Shown here piece by piece: positions 26,804-35,969 of a stretch of 64,000 bases of DNA. The first letter of the stretch is position 1, and each line of letters begins with the position of its first letter. A model generated the notes under the pieces. That model had not been told where the DNA came from and made no database searches. It worked only from the letters and a program-made list of their open reading frames with translations. The DNA is from Rhodovibrio salinarum DSM 9154 (GTDB taxonomy: Bacteria > Pseudomonadota > Alphaproteobacteria > Kiloniellales > Rhodovibrionaceae): positions 93,500-157,499 of the forward strand of contig NZ_KI911559.1 in NCBI RefSeq assembly GCF_000515255.1. The letters run 5' to 3'. Made by a program: the position numbers and the translations under genes.

Positions 26804-27050
26804 GTGCTGTCGGTTCGGGCGCGGCAGGCGCGCTCCAGACATCCTCGCATGACACGGCGATCCAATACGCAACGACCTAGCGCTTCGATCGCCGATCATG
26901 CCGTACGAGCGTAGGCGGGAACCGGAAGCAGGACCGGCTGCATTCGCCCCAAACCGGACAGAAACTGTGGCTGAGTTCCGGCATATCGGCACAATCTGTC
27001 GCGCGGTGTCCGCTAGACCCAGGCTAGCCTTTCACCTCGCGGAGACATCA
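26804..27050. promoter_or_regulatory. Divergent control region between demethylase-like gene and aldehyde dehydrogenase
   Basis: This 247-bp region must hold promoters for both genes. GCTAG at 27012-27016 and CTAGC at 27024-27028 form a short inverted repeat just ahead of the aldehyde dehydrogenase ribosome site. No stronger operator or promoter was recognised. Confidence 0.35.
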
Positions 27051-28526
27051 ATGGGGCTCACCTTCGACCCAGCCGACGTCACCCTCCCCGAGCTTGGCCA
27101 CCGTATCGGCGGCCGCCCGCGCACGGGAGCACCCGCAACGACGCTTCGGCGTCCGTCCGACGGCCAAGCCTACGCGGAAATCCCGTGCGCTGACGCGCAG
27201 ATCGTGGACGAGGCTGTCGCCACCGCCCGTGCAACCTGGCGCACCAGCGGATGGGGCGGCTGCCACCCCCGCGAACGCGTGCGCACGCTGCACGCCTGGG
27301 CCGATCTGATCGATGCCGAAGCCGGTGAACTGGCGCGGCTCGAGGCTCTTGGCTCGTCCCGCCCGATCGCAGAGCTGGTCAAAGGCGACGTCGCCACGAT
27401 CGCCGAGCAGATCCGCTTCTTTGCCGAATTCGCCGACAAGGAAGGAGGCGCTCTGCCGCCGGTCGGGGATGCGCGCTTTGGCATGGTCCAGCCCGAGCCC
27501 TATGGCGTCGTCGGCGCGATCACGCCTTGGAACTTCCCGCTTTCGATGGCGGTCTGGAAGCTCGCCCCGGCGCTGGCGGCCGGCAACGCCGTGGTGATCA
27601 AGCCCTCGGAGGTCACCCCGCTGTCGACCCTCCGGCTCGTAGAGCTTGGCGAGCGGGCGGGCTTGCCCGCAGGGCTGGTCAACGTCGTCCTCGGGGACGG
27701 CCCCGTCACCGGCAACGCGCTCGTGCAACACCCCGGCGTGGCCAAACTGTCCTTCACCGGCTCCACGCGGGCCGGTGGCGCGATCATGGAAGCCATTGGA
27801 CGCAGCGGCGTTAAGCCGGTCACGCTCGAGCTGGGGGGCAAAAGCCCCCAGATCGTCTTCGCGGACGCCGACCTCGACCTCGCCGCCGCCTGCGTGGCGC
27901 GCGGGATCGTGGCGAACGCGGGCCAGGTGTGCGTCGCAGGCTCGCGCCTCCTCGTCGCCCGGGAGGTCGCAGAGGAACTCTCGGAGAAGATCTCCGAGAT
28001 CATGGGGAGCAAACGCCCCGGTGCGACCTGGTCAGAGGAGAGCAGCTACTCGCCCATCATCTCGGAAACCCAAATCGCCCGTATCGAGAGCATCGTTTCT
28101 GCAAGCGTCAGCGCAGGGGCCGAGATCGTCAGCGGCGGGACCCGGCTGGGGCAGGAGGGGTGGTTCTATGCCCCGACGATCCTTGGCGGCATCACACCCG
28201 ACAATCCAGCGGTGCGTGAGGAGATCTTCGGCCCTGTCCTGACGCTTCAGACCTTCACCGACGAAGCCGACGCACTCCACCACGCCAACCACGAGACATA
28301 CGGGCTCTGCGCCGGCGTCTTCACCCGCGACCTGAACCGCGCGATGCGGATGACACGGCGGATCGAGGCAGGGACGGTTTGGGTCAACCGCTACGGCCGC
28401 TCGCAGGATCATATCATGCCGACGGGCGGGTATGGCGGTTCCGGCATCGGCAAGGACCTCGGGCGTGAGGCCTATATCGCCAACTGCCGGCACAAGACCG
28501 TGCTCATGGACATCGGGACAGACTGA
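27051..28526 (+). CDS. NAD(P)-dependent aldehyde dehydrogenase
   Basis: The ATG at 27051 with GCGGAGA upstream gives 491 residues, the standard ALDH length. Catalytic features are the general base Glu260 (TLELGGKSPQ), the nucleophile Cys294 (NAGQVCVAGSRL), and cofactor motifs PWNFPLSMAVWKLAPALAAGNAVVIKPSE and FTGSTRAGG. It is closest in style to gamma-aminobutyraldehyde, betaine-aldehyde or gamma-glutamyl-aminobutyraldehyde dehydrogenases. With FAD amine oxidases and a demethylase nearby, it likely oxidises the aldehyde released by amine oxidation. The actual substrate cannot be read from the sequence. Convergent with the FAD oxidoreductase at 28602. Confidence 0.92.
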   Translation: MGLTFDPADVTLPELGHRIGGRPRTGAPATTLRRPSDGQAYAEIPCADAQIVDEAVATARATWRTSGWGGCHPRERVRTLHAWADLIDAEAGELARLEALGSSRPIAELVKGDVATIAEQIRFFAEFADKEGGALPPVGDARFGMVQPEPYGVVGAITPWNFPLSMAVWKLAPALAAGNAVVIKPSEVTPLSTLRLVELGERAGLPAGLVNVVLGDGPVTGNALVQHPGVAKLSFTGSTRAGGAIMEAIGRSGVKPVTLELGGKSPQIVFADADLDLAAACVARGIVANAGQVCVAGSRLLVAREVAEELSEKISEIMGSKRPGATWSEESSYSPIISETQIARIESIVSASVSAGAEIVSGGTRLGQEGWFYAPTILGGITPDNPAVREEIFGPVLTLQTFTDEADALHHANHETYGLCAGVFTRDLNRAMRMTRRIEAGTVWVNRYGRSQDHIMPTGGYGGSGIGKDLGREAYIANCRHKTVLMDIGTD

Positions 28527-28535
28527 TATTCGCGA

Positions 28536-28589
28536 AAGCGGTCGTGTCAGGGTACGGCATTGCCTGATCCCCGATGCCTACGACCGTTT
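28536..28589. terminator. Possible structured terminator region between convergent genes
   Basis: AAGCGGTCGT (28536-28545) pairs with ACGACCGTTT (28580-28589) at 9 of 10 positions. The interval holds shorter pairs TCAGG/CCTGA (28547-28551 with 28563-28567) and, alternatively, GGCAT/ATGCC. It lies between two convergent genes, where a terminator is expected, but there is no U-tract. Confidence 0.35.
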
Positions 28590-28601
28590 GCTTCTGCCCG
28601 C

Positions 28602-29879
28602 CTAGCGTAGCCGGTCCAGCAAACGGTAATAGAGCCCGACAGCCGGCAGGAACCACGGCTTTCCGAAATGCCCCGGAATTGCGGGCCAGTCGAGCCCCGC
28701 GAGCGGATTTTCCGGCGCACGGCCAAGCGCCATGTCGGCCAGCATCGTTCCCATCAGGCTCGAGAACTGCGCGCCGTGCCCAGAATAGCCCATGGCATAG
28801 GCGACCCCGTCGGCCTCGCCAGCGCGCGGGTACCGGTCGCGGGTCATGCCAACCAGTCCGCCCCAACAGTAATCAATCTCGATCCCCGCAAGATGCGGGA
28901 AAATCTCCCCCAGCCCCGCCTGCAGGATGGCACCGGAACGGGACTCGCTGTCCGCATCCGAAGTCGCGGAAAACCGCGCGCGACCGCCAAAAATCAGCCG
29001 GCGATCCGGCGATAGCCGGAAATAGTTGCCGATATTCTTGGTCGTGACGCAGGTCCTATCGCCGGGCAGCGTGCGTGCCGCCTCCGCCTCGCTGAGGGGG
29101 CGGGTCGCGACGACGAAGCTGCCGACGGGGACGAGCCGTCGGCGGAAATAGCTGAAGGGCCCGTGGGTATAGGCGTTAGTGGCGAGGATCACGCGCTCCG
29201 CGACAAGCTCGCCCCTCGGCGTCGTGAGCCGCCACCCGCCATTCTCGCGCTTGCGGTCGGTGACCGGGGCGTTCTCGTAGATCGATGCACCGTGACGGAC
29301 CGCCGCCTCGGCGAGGCCGGTGACGTAGCGCCCCATGTGCATCATGCCCGCCTTGCGCGACAGCATGGCGCCATGGAAGCCGCCGCTTCCGACCTCGGTG
29401 CGCAAATCCTCGGCCGAAAGCAGATCGGTATCGGGATCAACCTCCTGATGTACGGCCTCGAAATTGCGCTTCAGCGCATCGAAGTGGCCCGCCTTCGAGG
29501 CCAGCTTCAACTTGCCCGAACGGCGGAAGGCGCAATCGATTTGCTCTTCGGCGACGATCGATTCGATCAAGTCCACGGAACGATCGAATGCCTGATAGAG
29601 CGCCTTCGCGCGCTCTGCCCCGAGCTCGGTCTTCGCCGCAAGGTAGCTGTGGGCAAGCCCGTTGTTCAGATGCCCGCCATTGCGTCCCGACCCGCCATGG
29701 CCGACATCATGCGCCTCGAGCAGCACCGTACTGACGCCGGCCTTTGCAAGCGCGCGCGCCGCCGAAAGCCCGGTGAAGCCGCCGCCGACGATCGCGACAT
29801 CGAACCGCCCTTCGACCGGGCCCGGCACCGCCCCCGTGAAACGAGGGGCGGTGTCGCGCCAGTAGGGAGTCAGCTTCAT
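28602..29879 (-). CDS. DAO-fold FAD-dependent amine/amino-acid oxidoreductase (PuuB-like)
   Basis: A 425-residue protein if it starts at the ATG at 29877-29879, which has GAGGGAT upstream; an ATG three codons earlier is possible. The FAD dinucleotide motif is VAIVGGGFTGLSAARALAKAGVSTVLLEA. GHGGSGRNGGHLNNGLAHSYL is the PuuB/OrdL hallmark (gamma-glutamylputrescine oxidase family). The C-terminal FAD contact is VAYAMGYSGHGAQFSSLMGTMLADM. It oxidises an amine, giving an aldehyde for the convergent aldehyde dehydrogenase. A HAD hydrolase gene lies 11 bp upstream, so they form an operon. No glutamylputrescine synthetase is present, so the substrate stays open. Confidence 0.85.
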   Translation of the reverse strand: MKLTPYWRDTAPRFTGAVPGPVEGRFDVAIVGGGFTGLSAARALAKAGVSTVLLEAHDVGHGGSGRNGGHLNNGLAHSYLAAKTELGAERAKALYQAFDRSVDLIESIVAEEQIDCAFRRSGKLKLASKAGHFDALKRNFEAVHQEVDPDTDLLSAEDLRTEVGSGGFHGAMLSRKAGMMHMGRYVTGLAEAAVRHGASIYENAPVTDRKRENGGWRLTTPRGELVAERVILATNAYTHGPFSYFRRRLVPVGSFVVATRPLSEAEAARTLPGDRTCVTTKNIGNYFRLSPDRRLIFGGRARFSATSDADSESRSGAILQAGLGEIFPHLAGIEIDYCWGGLVGMTRDRYPRAGEADGVAYAMGYSGHGAQFSSLMGTMLADMALGRAPENPLAGLDWPAIPGHFGKPWFLPAVGLYYRLLDRLR

Positions 29880-29890
29880 ATCCCTCATGG

Positions 29891-30556
29891 TCAGAGGCCG
29901 ACGACGGCCGGCAGCCCCCGGATGTCGGGGATCTCGGTATAGCCATAGAAAGGATTTGCCGGCTCGTGCCCCCGGTTAACCCAGACCTTATTGCGGATCC
30001 CGAGATCGTGGGCGGACATCAGATCGTAGCGGAATGAAGAGGAGCAGTGCAGGATATCCTCCGGCCCGCAGCCCAGTTGATCGAACATGTACTCAAACGC
30101 CCTAAGGCGCGGCTTATAAGCGCCGGCTTGTTCCGCGGTGAAGACATGCGCGAAAGGGGCGCCCAGCTTTTCGACATTGGACATGATCTGCTCGTCCGCC
30201 GCGTTGGACAGGGCCACGAGCGGATACTCCTCTGCTACGCGGGCCAGGCCCTCGGGAACATCGGGATGCGGTCCCCAGGTCGGCACAGCCTGATAGAAGC
30301 GCCGGGCCTCGGCCTCATCGAACGCCACGCCGTGGCGCCGGCAGGTCCGCTCCACGGCGTTGACCAGAACCTGCTCATAGGGCTTCCAGTCCCCGAGAAT
30401 CTCGTCGAAGCGATAGGCGCGGAAATCGTTGATGAATGCCTGCAATGCCTCGGGCGAGAGGCGCGGGCCGTAAATCTCGGTGGCGAGTTCGCCCATCTGA
30501 AAGCGCGTTAGCGTGCCGTAGCAGTCAAAGGTAATGAACTTGGGGCGGAAGGTCAT
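29891..30556 (-). CDS. HAD-superfamily type II (haloacid dehalogenase-like) hydrolase
   Basis: A 221-residue protein starting at the ATG at 30554-30556 (AGGACC before it). Motif I with the nucleophile Asp is ITFDCYGTLTRF near residues 7-18. Motif II is ALSNAADEQIMSNV (Ser-Asn) and motif III is GAYKPRLRAFEYMF (Lys). The type II 2-haloacid dehalogenase group also covers many phosphatases. It is the first gene of a two-gene operon with the FAD oxidoreductase. A second HAD of the same kind is at 36092. Both accompany amine-oxidising genes, a grouping whose biochemical reason is not known to me. Confidence 0.85.
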   Translation of the reverse strand: MTFRPKFITFDCYGTLTRFQMGELATEIYGPRLSPEALQAFINDFRAYRFDEILGDWKPYEQVLVNAVERTCRRHGVAFDEAEARRFYQAVPTWGPHPDVPEGLARVAEEYPLVALSNAADEQIMSNVEKLGAPFAHVFTAEQAGAYKPRLRAFEYMFDQLGCGPEDILHCSSSFRYDLMSAHDLGIRNKVWVNRGHEPANPFYGYTEIPDIRGLPAVVGL

Positions 30557-31002
30557 GGTCGGTCCTGTCAGTTGCTCGACGGATGAAGGCAAACGCTCCG
30601 ACGATGAACCTTAGCCCCCTGGGCGTCGCGGCATCTGTGCAAAGGCGCCAGCATTCCGGCAGAAAATGCCAAATCTGATACATGCCAAGACAGCCACTGC
30701 CATCCCGATGCAGCCGCGCACGGCCCCTCATTCGACCAAAATCACGATCCGAAGCTGTACGCCGCGCGACCACCCGGTCGGCCGGCGGTCTACAGCACGA
30801 CGACCGATCTCACCGCCGTCCGTCTAACTAGCGCTGCGCTTGGCTGGGCTCCTTCGAACGAACCGGGTCGCCCCTTCGCTGGCATATGATGCGGCAAGGT
30901 GCGGAGTTCTTCAGCCGATTCCTGTGCCGTTCGGAATGAATGCGGTCGCACCTGCCAGCGCGACGCTCGCAAACTCATCGTGATGACACCGATGGAGACG
31001 TC
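30557..31002. other. 446-bp divergent intergenic region
   Basis: It separates the HAD-FAD operon (minus) from the GNAT-aminotransferase operon (plus). ATGCCAA occurs twice, 16 bp apart, at 30666-30672 and 30682-30688, on one helical face and a half; this could be a tandem regulator site for the minus-strand operon. I see no protein-like small ORF and no RNA gene. Confidence 0.35.
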
Positions 31003-31830
31003 ATGACGCCAATCACGCTCGCCCCATTCGAGGTGGGTCACCTCGACACCGCGCTGACCTTGTCCCAGCAGGTCGGCTGGCCGCATCGGATAGAGGACTG
31101 GGAACTCATACGGATCCTCTCCCGCGGCTGGGTCGCGCTGGAGGGCGCGCAGGTGGTCGGCACGGCCTTCCTCACGCCCTACGGCCCCACACTTGGGGCC
31201 GCCAACATGATCATCGTCGACGAACGGATGCGCGGACGCGGGGTCGGCCGGCGCCTGATGGACGCGCTGCTCGAGGCACGCGAGGGCCGCACGCTGCAAC
31301 TCGTCGCGACCGAGGCCGGGCGACCGCTTTACGAGCGGCTGGGCTTCCGCCCCCTGGTCCGGATCGCGCAGTACCAGGGCACCGTCGGCCAAGTACGCGC
31401 CCCTGGCGGCGTCGAACCGGCGGACCAGCACGACCTGTCGGAGCTGGTCGACCTGGATCACGCGGCCAGCGGGGGGATGCGAAGCGCGCTCCTGTCGGCG
31501 CTGATCGACCAAGGTCCTGCTGCCGTCATTCGCCGGGCGGGGAGGATCGCGGCCTTTGGCTTTCGCCGCCCCTTCGGCCGCGGCCACGTCGTGGGTCCCA
31601 TCATCGCAAGTCATATAGAGGACACCCAGGCGCTGACCGCGCATCATCTCGCCGCATGTCCAGGGGCCTTCGCCCGGATCGACGTGCCGGAGCCCACGCA
31701 GATGGGGAGCTGGCTGGAGGAAACCGGCCTTCTCCACGCCGGTGGCGGGCTGATGATGCGGCTCCCAGGCCATCCTCTGCCGTCCACCGAAGCGACTGTC
31801 CACGCTTTGACCAGCCAGGCTCTTGGATAA
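31003..31830 (+). CDS. GNAT-family N-acetyltransferase (two-domain)
   Basis: The ATG at 31003 (GATGGAGA upstream) gives 275 residues. The N-terminal GNAT domain has the acetyl-CoA motif A pattern MIIVDERMRGRGVGRRLMDALLE (R/QxxGxG/A) near residues 68-90, followed by RPLYERLGFRP. The second half (from about 130) is a degenerate GNAT-like domain with VDLDHAASGGMRSALLSALI, seen in the YjdF-type double-GNAT proteins. It is 19 bp ahead of a class III aminotransferase, so it probably modifies an amine or amino acid in the same pathway or detoxifies it. Acceptor unknown. Confidence 0.85.
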   Translation: MTPITLAPFEVGHLDTALTLSQQVGWPHRIEDWELIRILSRGWVALEGAQVVGTAFLTPYGPTLGAANMIIVDERMRGRGVGRRLMDALLEAREGRTLQLVATEAGRPLYERLGFRPLVRIAQYQGTVGQVRAPGGVEPADQHDLSELVDLDHAASGGMRSALLSALIDQGPAAVIRRAGRIAAFGFRRPFGRGHVVGPIIASHIEDTQALTAHHLAACPGAFARIDVPEPTQMGSWLEETGLLHAGGGLMMRLPGHPLPSTEATVHALTSQALG

Positions 31831-31849
31831 CAGCGAGCGGTTTACAGCC

Positions 31850-33223
31850 ATGTCCATGAACTCACTTCCGGAACTCGACCGAGACCATCTTATCCACCCC
31901 GTGACGTCCTTTCGCGGCCACGAAGCCGCCGGCGTTCGGGTGCTGCGCTCAGCCAACGGCGCCCGCATCACGGATACCGAGGGTCACGAACTCGTCGACG
32001 GCTTCGCTGGTCTTTGGTGCGTCAATACCGGCTACGGACAGGAAAGCATCGTCGAGGCGGCTACCGAGCAGCTCCGCCGCCTGCCCTATGCGACCGGCTA
32101 TTTCGGCCTGGGGTCGGAACCGGCGATCCGCCTCGCCGCCTCGCTGGCCGAGCGTACGCCGGGGGACCTCGACCACATCTATTTCACGCTCGGCGGCTCT
32201 GACGCGGTGGACAGCGCCTTGCGCTTCATCCGCTACTTCCAGCAAGCACGCGGCATGCCCGGCAAGGACCAGGTCATCTCGATCGAGAAGGGCTATCACG
32301 GCTCCTCGACCGTCGGGGCGGGGCTGACGGGCCTGCCGGCCTTTCACGAAGGCTTCGGCGTACCACTCGACTGGCAGCACAAGATCCCGTCGCCTTATCC
32401 CTACCGCAATCCAGTAGGCGAGGACCCACAGGCCATCATCGACGCATCGACGCGCGCGCTGAGCGATAAAATCGCTGAGCTTGGCGCCGAGCGTGTTGCC
32501 GCCTTCTTCGTCGAGCCGATCCAGGGGTCGGGCGGCGTCATCGTGCCCCCGAAAGGCTGGCTGAAGGCCATGGCCGAGACCTGCCGCGCGCATGACGTCC
32601 TGTTCGTTGCAGATGAGGTGATCACTGCCTTTGGCCGAACCGGACCGCTGTTCGCATCAGCGGACGAGGACGTCATCCCTGACCTGATGACCGTCGCAAA
32701 GGGACTAACCTCCGGCTACGTGCCAATGGGCGCCGTGTTCATGCGCGAACATGTCTATGCGACGATCGCCGATGGCGCCGGCAGCCACACGGTCGGCCAC
32801 GGCCACACCTACTCCGCCCACCCCGTCAGTGCGGCGGTGGGGCTTGAGGTCTTGCGCCTCTATGAGGATGGGCTGCTCGAAAACGGCCGGCGCATGGGCA
32901 CGCGCCTGCTTGACGGGCTGCAGGGGCTCGCCGCGCATCCGTTGGTCGGCGAGGTCCGCGGGAAGGGTATGCTCGCGGCGATCGAACTCGTCACGGACAA
33001 GGCAGCCCGGACACCACTGCCCGCCGCCGCCGAGCCGGGCCAGCGTCTGTTCGACCGCGCCTGGGAAGAGGGCGTGCTCCTGCGCGCCTTCCCCTCGGGC
33101 GTGCTGGGCTTTGCCCCGCCGCTCTGCTGCACGGAAGCGGAGATCGACCGGATCGTCGAGATCACGGCCCGCGTCCTCGACCGGACGCTCGAGGATCCGG
33201 ATATCCGCCAGGCGATGGCCTGA
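31850..33223 (+). CDS. Class III PLP-dependent aminotransferase (omega-amino acid/amine:pyruvate type)
   Basis: A 457-residue protein (ATG 31850; ATG 31856 is also possible). Class III features are HPVTSFRGHEAAGVRVLRSANGARI at the start, GGSDAVDSALRFIRYF, GYHGSSTVGAGLTG, the cofactor Asp in DVLFVADEVITAFGRTG, and the PLP lysine near 284 in MTVAKGLTSGYVPMGAV. It belongs with beta-alanine/putrescine/taurine-pyruvate transaminases, which convert a primary amine to an aldehyde or oxo acid. GNAT lies upstream and a GhrA-like reductase begins 7 bp downstream, so product reduction is plausible. Confidence 0.92.
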   Translation: MSMNSLPELDRDHLIHPVTSFRGHEAAGVRVLRSANGARITDTEGHELVDGFAGLWCVNTGYGQESIVEAATEQLRRLPYATGYFGLGSEPAIRLAASLAERTPGDLDHIYFTLGGSDAVDSALRFIRYFQQARGMPGKDQVISIEKGYHGSSTVGAGLTGLPAFHEGFGVPLDWQHKIPSPYPYRNPVGEDPQAIIDASTRALSDKIAELGAERVAAFFVEPIQGSGGVIVPPKGWLKAMAETCRAHDVLFVADEVITAFGRTGPLFASADEDVIPDLMTVAKGLTSGYVPMGAVFMREHVYATIADGAGSHTVGHGHTYSAHPVSAAVGLEVLRLYEDGLLENGRRMGTRLLDGLQGLAAHPLVGEVRGKGMLAAIELVTDKAARTPLPAAAEPGQRLFDRAWEEGVLLRAFPSGVLGFAPPLCCTEAEIDRIVEITARVLDRTLEDPDIRQAMA

Positions 33224-33230
33224 ACCGGAC

Positions 33231-34160
33231 ATGGCATTGCTCTACCTTTCAGATGCTGAGCGCGGCCAGGTCTGGCGGCGCATCTTTGCCCAGGAGCTAC
33301 CGCACCTGGCTTTCCTGGAAGGACAGGATGCGGTGCATGATCCCGCGGACGTCCGCTATCTCGCGACATGGACGGCGCCCCCCGACCCAGCTGGGACCTT
33401 CCCCAATCTGGAAATGATCCTGTCTGTTGGCGCCGGGGTGGATCAGTTCGACTTCGAAGCCTTGCCCGACCACGTGCGGGTCGTGCGCACCGTGACGCCC
33501 GGCCTCAGCGCCATGATGTGCGAATACGTCTGCCTCGGCGTGCTGGCGATGCACCGTGATCTCGCCCGCTTCGTCGTCCAGCAGCGCGCGGAAACCTGGG
33601 CGCCCGGCCACCCCGTCCTCGCCCGACACCGGACGGTCGGCGTGATGGGCCTTGGCACGCTTGGCCGCGCGGCTCTGGAAGCGCTCCGGCCGTTCGGCTT
33701 CGGGCTCGCCGGGTGGGCGCGCAGCCCCCACGCCATCGCGGGCGTCGAGACCTATTCCGGACACGACGAGCTCTCGCCCTTCCTCGCGCGCTGCGACATC
33801 CTCGTCTGCCTTTTGCCGCTTACCGATGAGACGCGCGGCCTATTGAACGCGCGCACCCTCTCGCAGCTACCAGAAGGCGCCCGGCTGGTCATGACGGGGC
33901 GGGGAGAACAGCTCGACCACGCCGCGCTCATCGACGCGCTCGACACCGGACACCTCGCCGGCGCGATGCTCGATGTCACCGATCCGGAACCGCTCCCGCA
34001 AGGACATCCGGTCTGGCACCATCCCCGCATCCTCCTAACCCCGCATGTCGCCACCGTGACCGATTCCGAGGAAGGCGCATATTCCGCTGTGGCTGCAATC
34101 CGTGCGCACGAATCAGGTCAGGCCCCCGAGGGACTCGTGGATCGGGCACGCGGTTATTGA
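33231..34160 (+). CDS. D-2-hydroxyacid dehydrogenase, glyoxylate/hydroxypyruvate reductase A-like
   Basis: A 309-residue protein, starting 7 bp after the aminotransferase stop; a far longer in-frame extension overlaps that gene and is not real. The NAD(P) motif is TVGVMGLGTLGRAALEALRPFGF near 137-160. Catalytic Arg (MTGRGEQLDHAAL), Glu (DVTDPEPLPQGHPVW) and His (LLTPHVATVT) are present. Length and sequence style match GhrA. It likely reduces an oxo acid or glyoxylate made by the transaminase. The classical VNxARG before the catalytic Arg is here VMTGRG. Confidence 0.9.
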   Translation: MALLYLSDAERGQVWRRIFAQELPHLAFLEGQDAVHDPADVRYLATWTAPPDPAGTFPNLEMILSVGAGVDQFDFEALPDHVRVVRTVTPGLSAMMCEYVCLGVLAMHRDLARFVVQQRAETWAPGHPVLARHRTVGVMGLGTLGRAALEALRPFGFGLAGWARSPHAIAGVETYSGHDELSPFLARCDILVCLLPLTDETRGLLNARTLSQLPEGARLVMTGRGEQLDHAALIDALDTGHLAGAMLDVTDPEPLPQGHPVWHHPRILLTPHVATVTDSEEGAYSAVAAIRAHESGQAPEGLVDRARGY

Positions 34161-34539
34161 GCCTCCCGCTTGATGCTCTGGCATGCCGGCCTGTCGCCGG
34201 ACGACGGGACGAATCAGTAGGGGCATGCCGGCGACCGGGGAAGCGGGGTGGCGGCATAAATGTCCACAAAGCGCCTTTTCAGGATCGCTCAAGCCCCTTG
34301 CGCAGCACCCATTTGGGCGTTCTGACGCCCCGCGAGGCCCCGGTCAAAATGTTGTGTGTCAATCTATTGCGAACACAATTCAAGATGCGCAACAAGCGAA
34401 CATCATCCGGTCAATTTCCGGCCAGTCTCTTGCGAGGGTGAAGGAAATTCTGTTCTGCCCGGGCGAATTGGCACGATCTGCTGGTAAGGCCGGGCCGTTC
34501 CGCCCAATCGTGGTGCGTAACTGTGTCACACTTCGGAAA
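34161..34539 (+). other. Intergenic left flank of the IS element
   Basis: About 380 bp with no protein-like ORF. GGCATGCCGGC is repeated at 34180-34190 and 34222-34232. GGGCGT-TCTG-ACGCCC (34315-34330) can form a small hairpin. TTGTGT (34352-34357) and ACACAA (34373-34378) form an inverted repeat with a 15-bp spacer. The last could be an operator of the ABC importer operon that the insertion has separated from its genes. 34532-34539 is the left copy of the target duplication. Confidence 0.4.
34532..34539. repeat. Target site duplication, left copy (TTCGGAAA)
   Basis: Identical to 35970-35977 on the other side of the IS256-family element; marks a recent single insertion. Confidence 0.9.
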
Positions 34540-34570
34540 GGTCGTGTCCCGCCGAGTGGTGTAGGAGCTG
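34540..34570 (+). repeat. Left terminal inverted repeat of the IS
   Basis: Starts GGTCGTGTCCC and pairs with 35939-35969 at roughly three quarters of positions; the block GTGGTGTA is perfect in both. Confidence 0.85.
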
Positions 34571-34700
34571 TGGGTAAGTCGGCCGCCGCAGCGACCGCCA
34601 CGAGTCAGGCGGCGGCGGCCGACTTATCCATAGCGGTGGTCATCGCGTTTCCCCGGTAAGGTTTCGTTGCCAAACGCAAACCAACACCCGGAGATCCACG

Positions 34701-35900
34701 ATGACCGACGATATGATGACCTTGCAGACCCTGCTGGCCAAGCAGCCCGATGCTGACGTGCTGCGCGAGATGATCGGCTTTGCCGCGCAGCGCCTGATGG
34801 AGCTGGAGGTCGAGGCCAAGACCGGCGCGGCCCACGGCGAGCGCAGTCCGGATCGGCTGACTCAGCGCAACGGCTACCGAGACCGGATGTGGGAGACCCG
34901 CGCCGGCACGGTCGAGCTGCGTATCCCGAAACTGCGCCAAGGCAGCTACTTCCCCGGGTTCCTGGAGCCGCGGCGAATGAGCGAAAAGGCGCTCACGGCG
35001 GTAATCCAGGAGGCCTACATCCAGGGCATCTCCACCCGCTCGGTCGACGAGCTGGTCAAGGCGATGGGGATGAGCGGCGTCTCCAAAAGCCAGGTCTCGC
35101 GGCTGTGCGAGGAGATCGACGAGCGCGTCACCTCGTTCATGAACCGGCCGCTGGAGGGGGACTGGCCGTATCTCTGGCTGGACGCGACCTACGTCAAAGT
35201 ACGCCAGCAGGGGCGGGTGGTCTCGGTCGCCGTCGTGCTCGCCATCGGCGTGAACACCGACGGCCGGCGGGAGGTGCTGGGCATGGACATCGGTGTTTCC
35301 GAGGCGGAAACCTTCTGGGTCGAGTTCCTGCGCAAGCTGCGCCGGCGCGGCCTGAAGGGCGTCAAGCTGGTGGTCTCGGACGCGCACGAGGGTCTGAAAG
35401 CGGCTGTGACCAAGGTCCTGAGCGCCACCTGGCAGCGCTGCCGTGTGCATTTCGCCCGCAACATCCTGGCCCACGCCGGCAAACAGGGCCGGCGCCTGGT
35501 GGCCGCATTCATCGGCACCGCGTTCGCCCAGCCCGATGCCGCCTCGGCCAAAGTGCAGTGGCGCCAAGTCGCTGACCAGATGCGCCCCAAGCTGCCCAAG
35601 CTCGCGGCGATCATGGACGAGGCCGAGGAGGACGTCCTCGCCTACATGACGTTCCCGCGGAACCACTGGACCAAGCTCAGCTCGACCAACTCGATCGAGC
35701 GCACCAACGCGGAGATCAAGCGGCGCACCGACGTCGTCGGGATCTTTCCCAACGAGGCGGCCATCACTCGCCTGGTCGGGGCGATCCTGATGGAGCAGAA
35801 CGACGAATGGGCGGTCCAGCGATGCCGCTACATGACGCTGGCCACCATCAGCGAGGTCAGCGAAGATAACGTGCCTCTGCTGGCCGCCGTCGCCACCTGA
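34701..35900 (+). CDS. IS256-family (mutator-type) transposase
   Basis: A 399-residue protein, full length for the family, with a GGAG ribosome site before the ATG. The DDE catalytic residues are visible: Asp161 in [12 protein letters not shown], Asp227 in [11 protein letters not shown], and Glu333 in [15 protein letters not shown]. The family C/DxxH motif is C247-x2-H250 (CRVHFARN). The N-terminal part, with [24 protein letters not shown] near 57-79, is the DNA-binding region. It moves its own element by a copy-out mechanism. No frameshift or truncation is seen. Confidence 0.96.
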   Translation: MTDDMMTLQTLLAKQPDADVLREMIGFAAQRLMELEVEAKTGAAHGERSPDRLTQRNGYRDRMWETRAGTVELRIPKLRQGSYFPGFLEPRRMSEKALTAVIQEAYIQGISTRSVDELVKAMGMSGVSKSQVSRLCEEIDERVTSFMNRPLEGDWPYLWLDATYVKVRQQGRVVSVAVVLAIGVNTDGRREVLGMDIGVSEAETFWVEFLRKLRRRGLKGVKLVVSDAHEGLKAAVTKVLSATWQRCRVHFARNILAHAGKQGRRLVAAFIGTAFAQPDAASAKVQWRQVADQMRPKLPKLAAIMDEAEEDVLAYMTFPRNHWTKLSSTNSIERTNAEIKRRTDVVGIFPNEAAITRLVGAILMEQNDEWAVQRCRYMTLATISEVSEDNVPLLAAVAT

Positions 35901-35938
35901 ACCCCGACGGAACCAACCCGGGGAACGCATCGACGCCG

Positions 35939-35969
35939 CGGCTCTTACACCACGCTATGGGGCACGATC
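35939..35969 (-). repeat. Right terminal inverted repeat of the IS
   Basis: Read inward on the minus strand it begins GATCGTGCCCC and matches the left end at 34540-34570, including GTGGTGTA and GAGC. Confidence 0.85.

Larger units (their letters stand above)
34540..35969 (+). mobile_element. Complete IS256-family insertion sequence (1430 bp)
   Basis: The element carries one full transposase gene. Its ends are imperfect inverted repeats of about 30 bp: the left starts GGTCGTGTCCC and the right, read inward, starts GATCGTGCCCC; both share GTGGTGTA(G/A)GAGC. An 8-bp direct repeat TTCGGAAA abuts both ends (34532-34539 and 35970-35977), the duplication size expected of IS256. Everything needed for activity appears intact. 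It sits between the GhrA-like gene and the HAD/ABC importer operon. Confidence 0.93.

Noticed and set aside
30790..31971. 393-residue open frame on the minus strand opposite the GNAT gene
   Set aside because: Antisense shadow; the sense strand encodes a recognisable acetyl-CoA binding motif and has a ribosome site.
32751..33230. N-terminal extension of the GhrA-like dehydrogenase
   Set aside because: It overlaps the aminotransferase out of frame; the ATG at 33231 starts a protein of normal GhrA length.
34183..34659. 158-residue open frame running into the IS left end
   Set aside because: It crosses the insertion junction and has no domain or ribosome site; the element's only gene starts at 34701.
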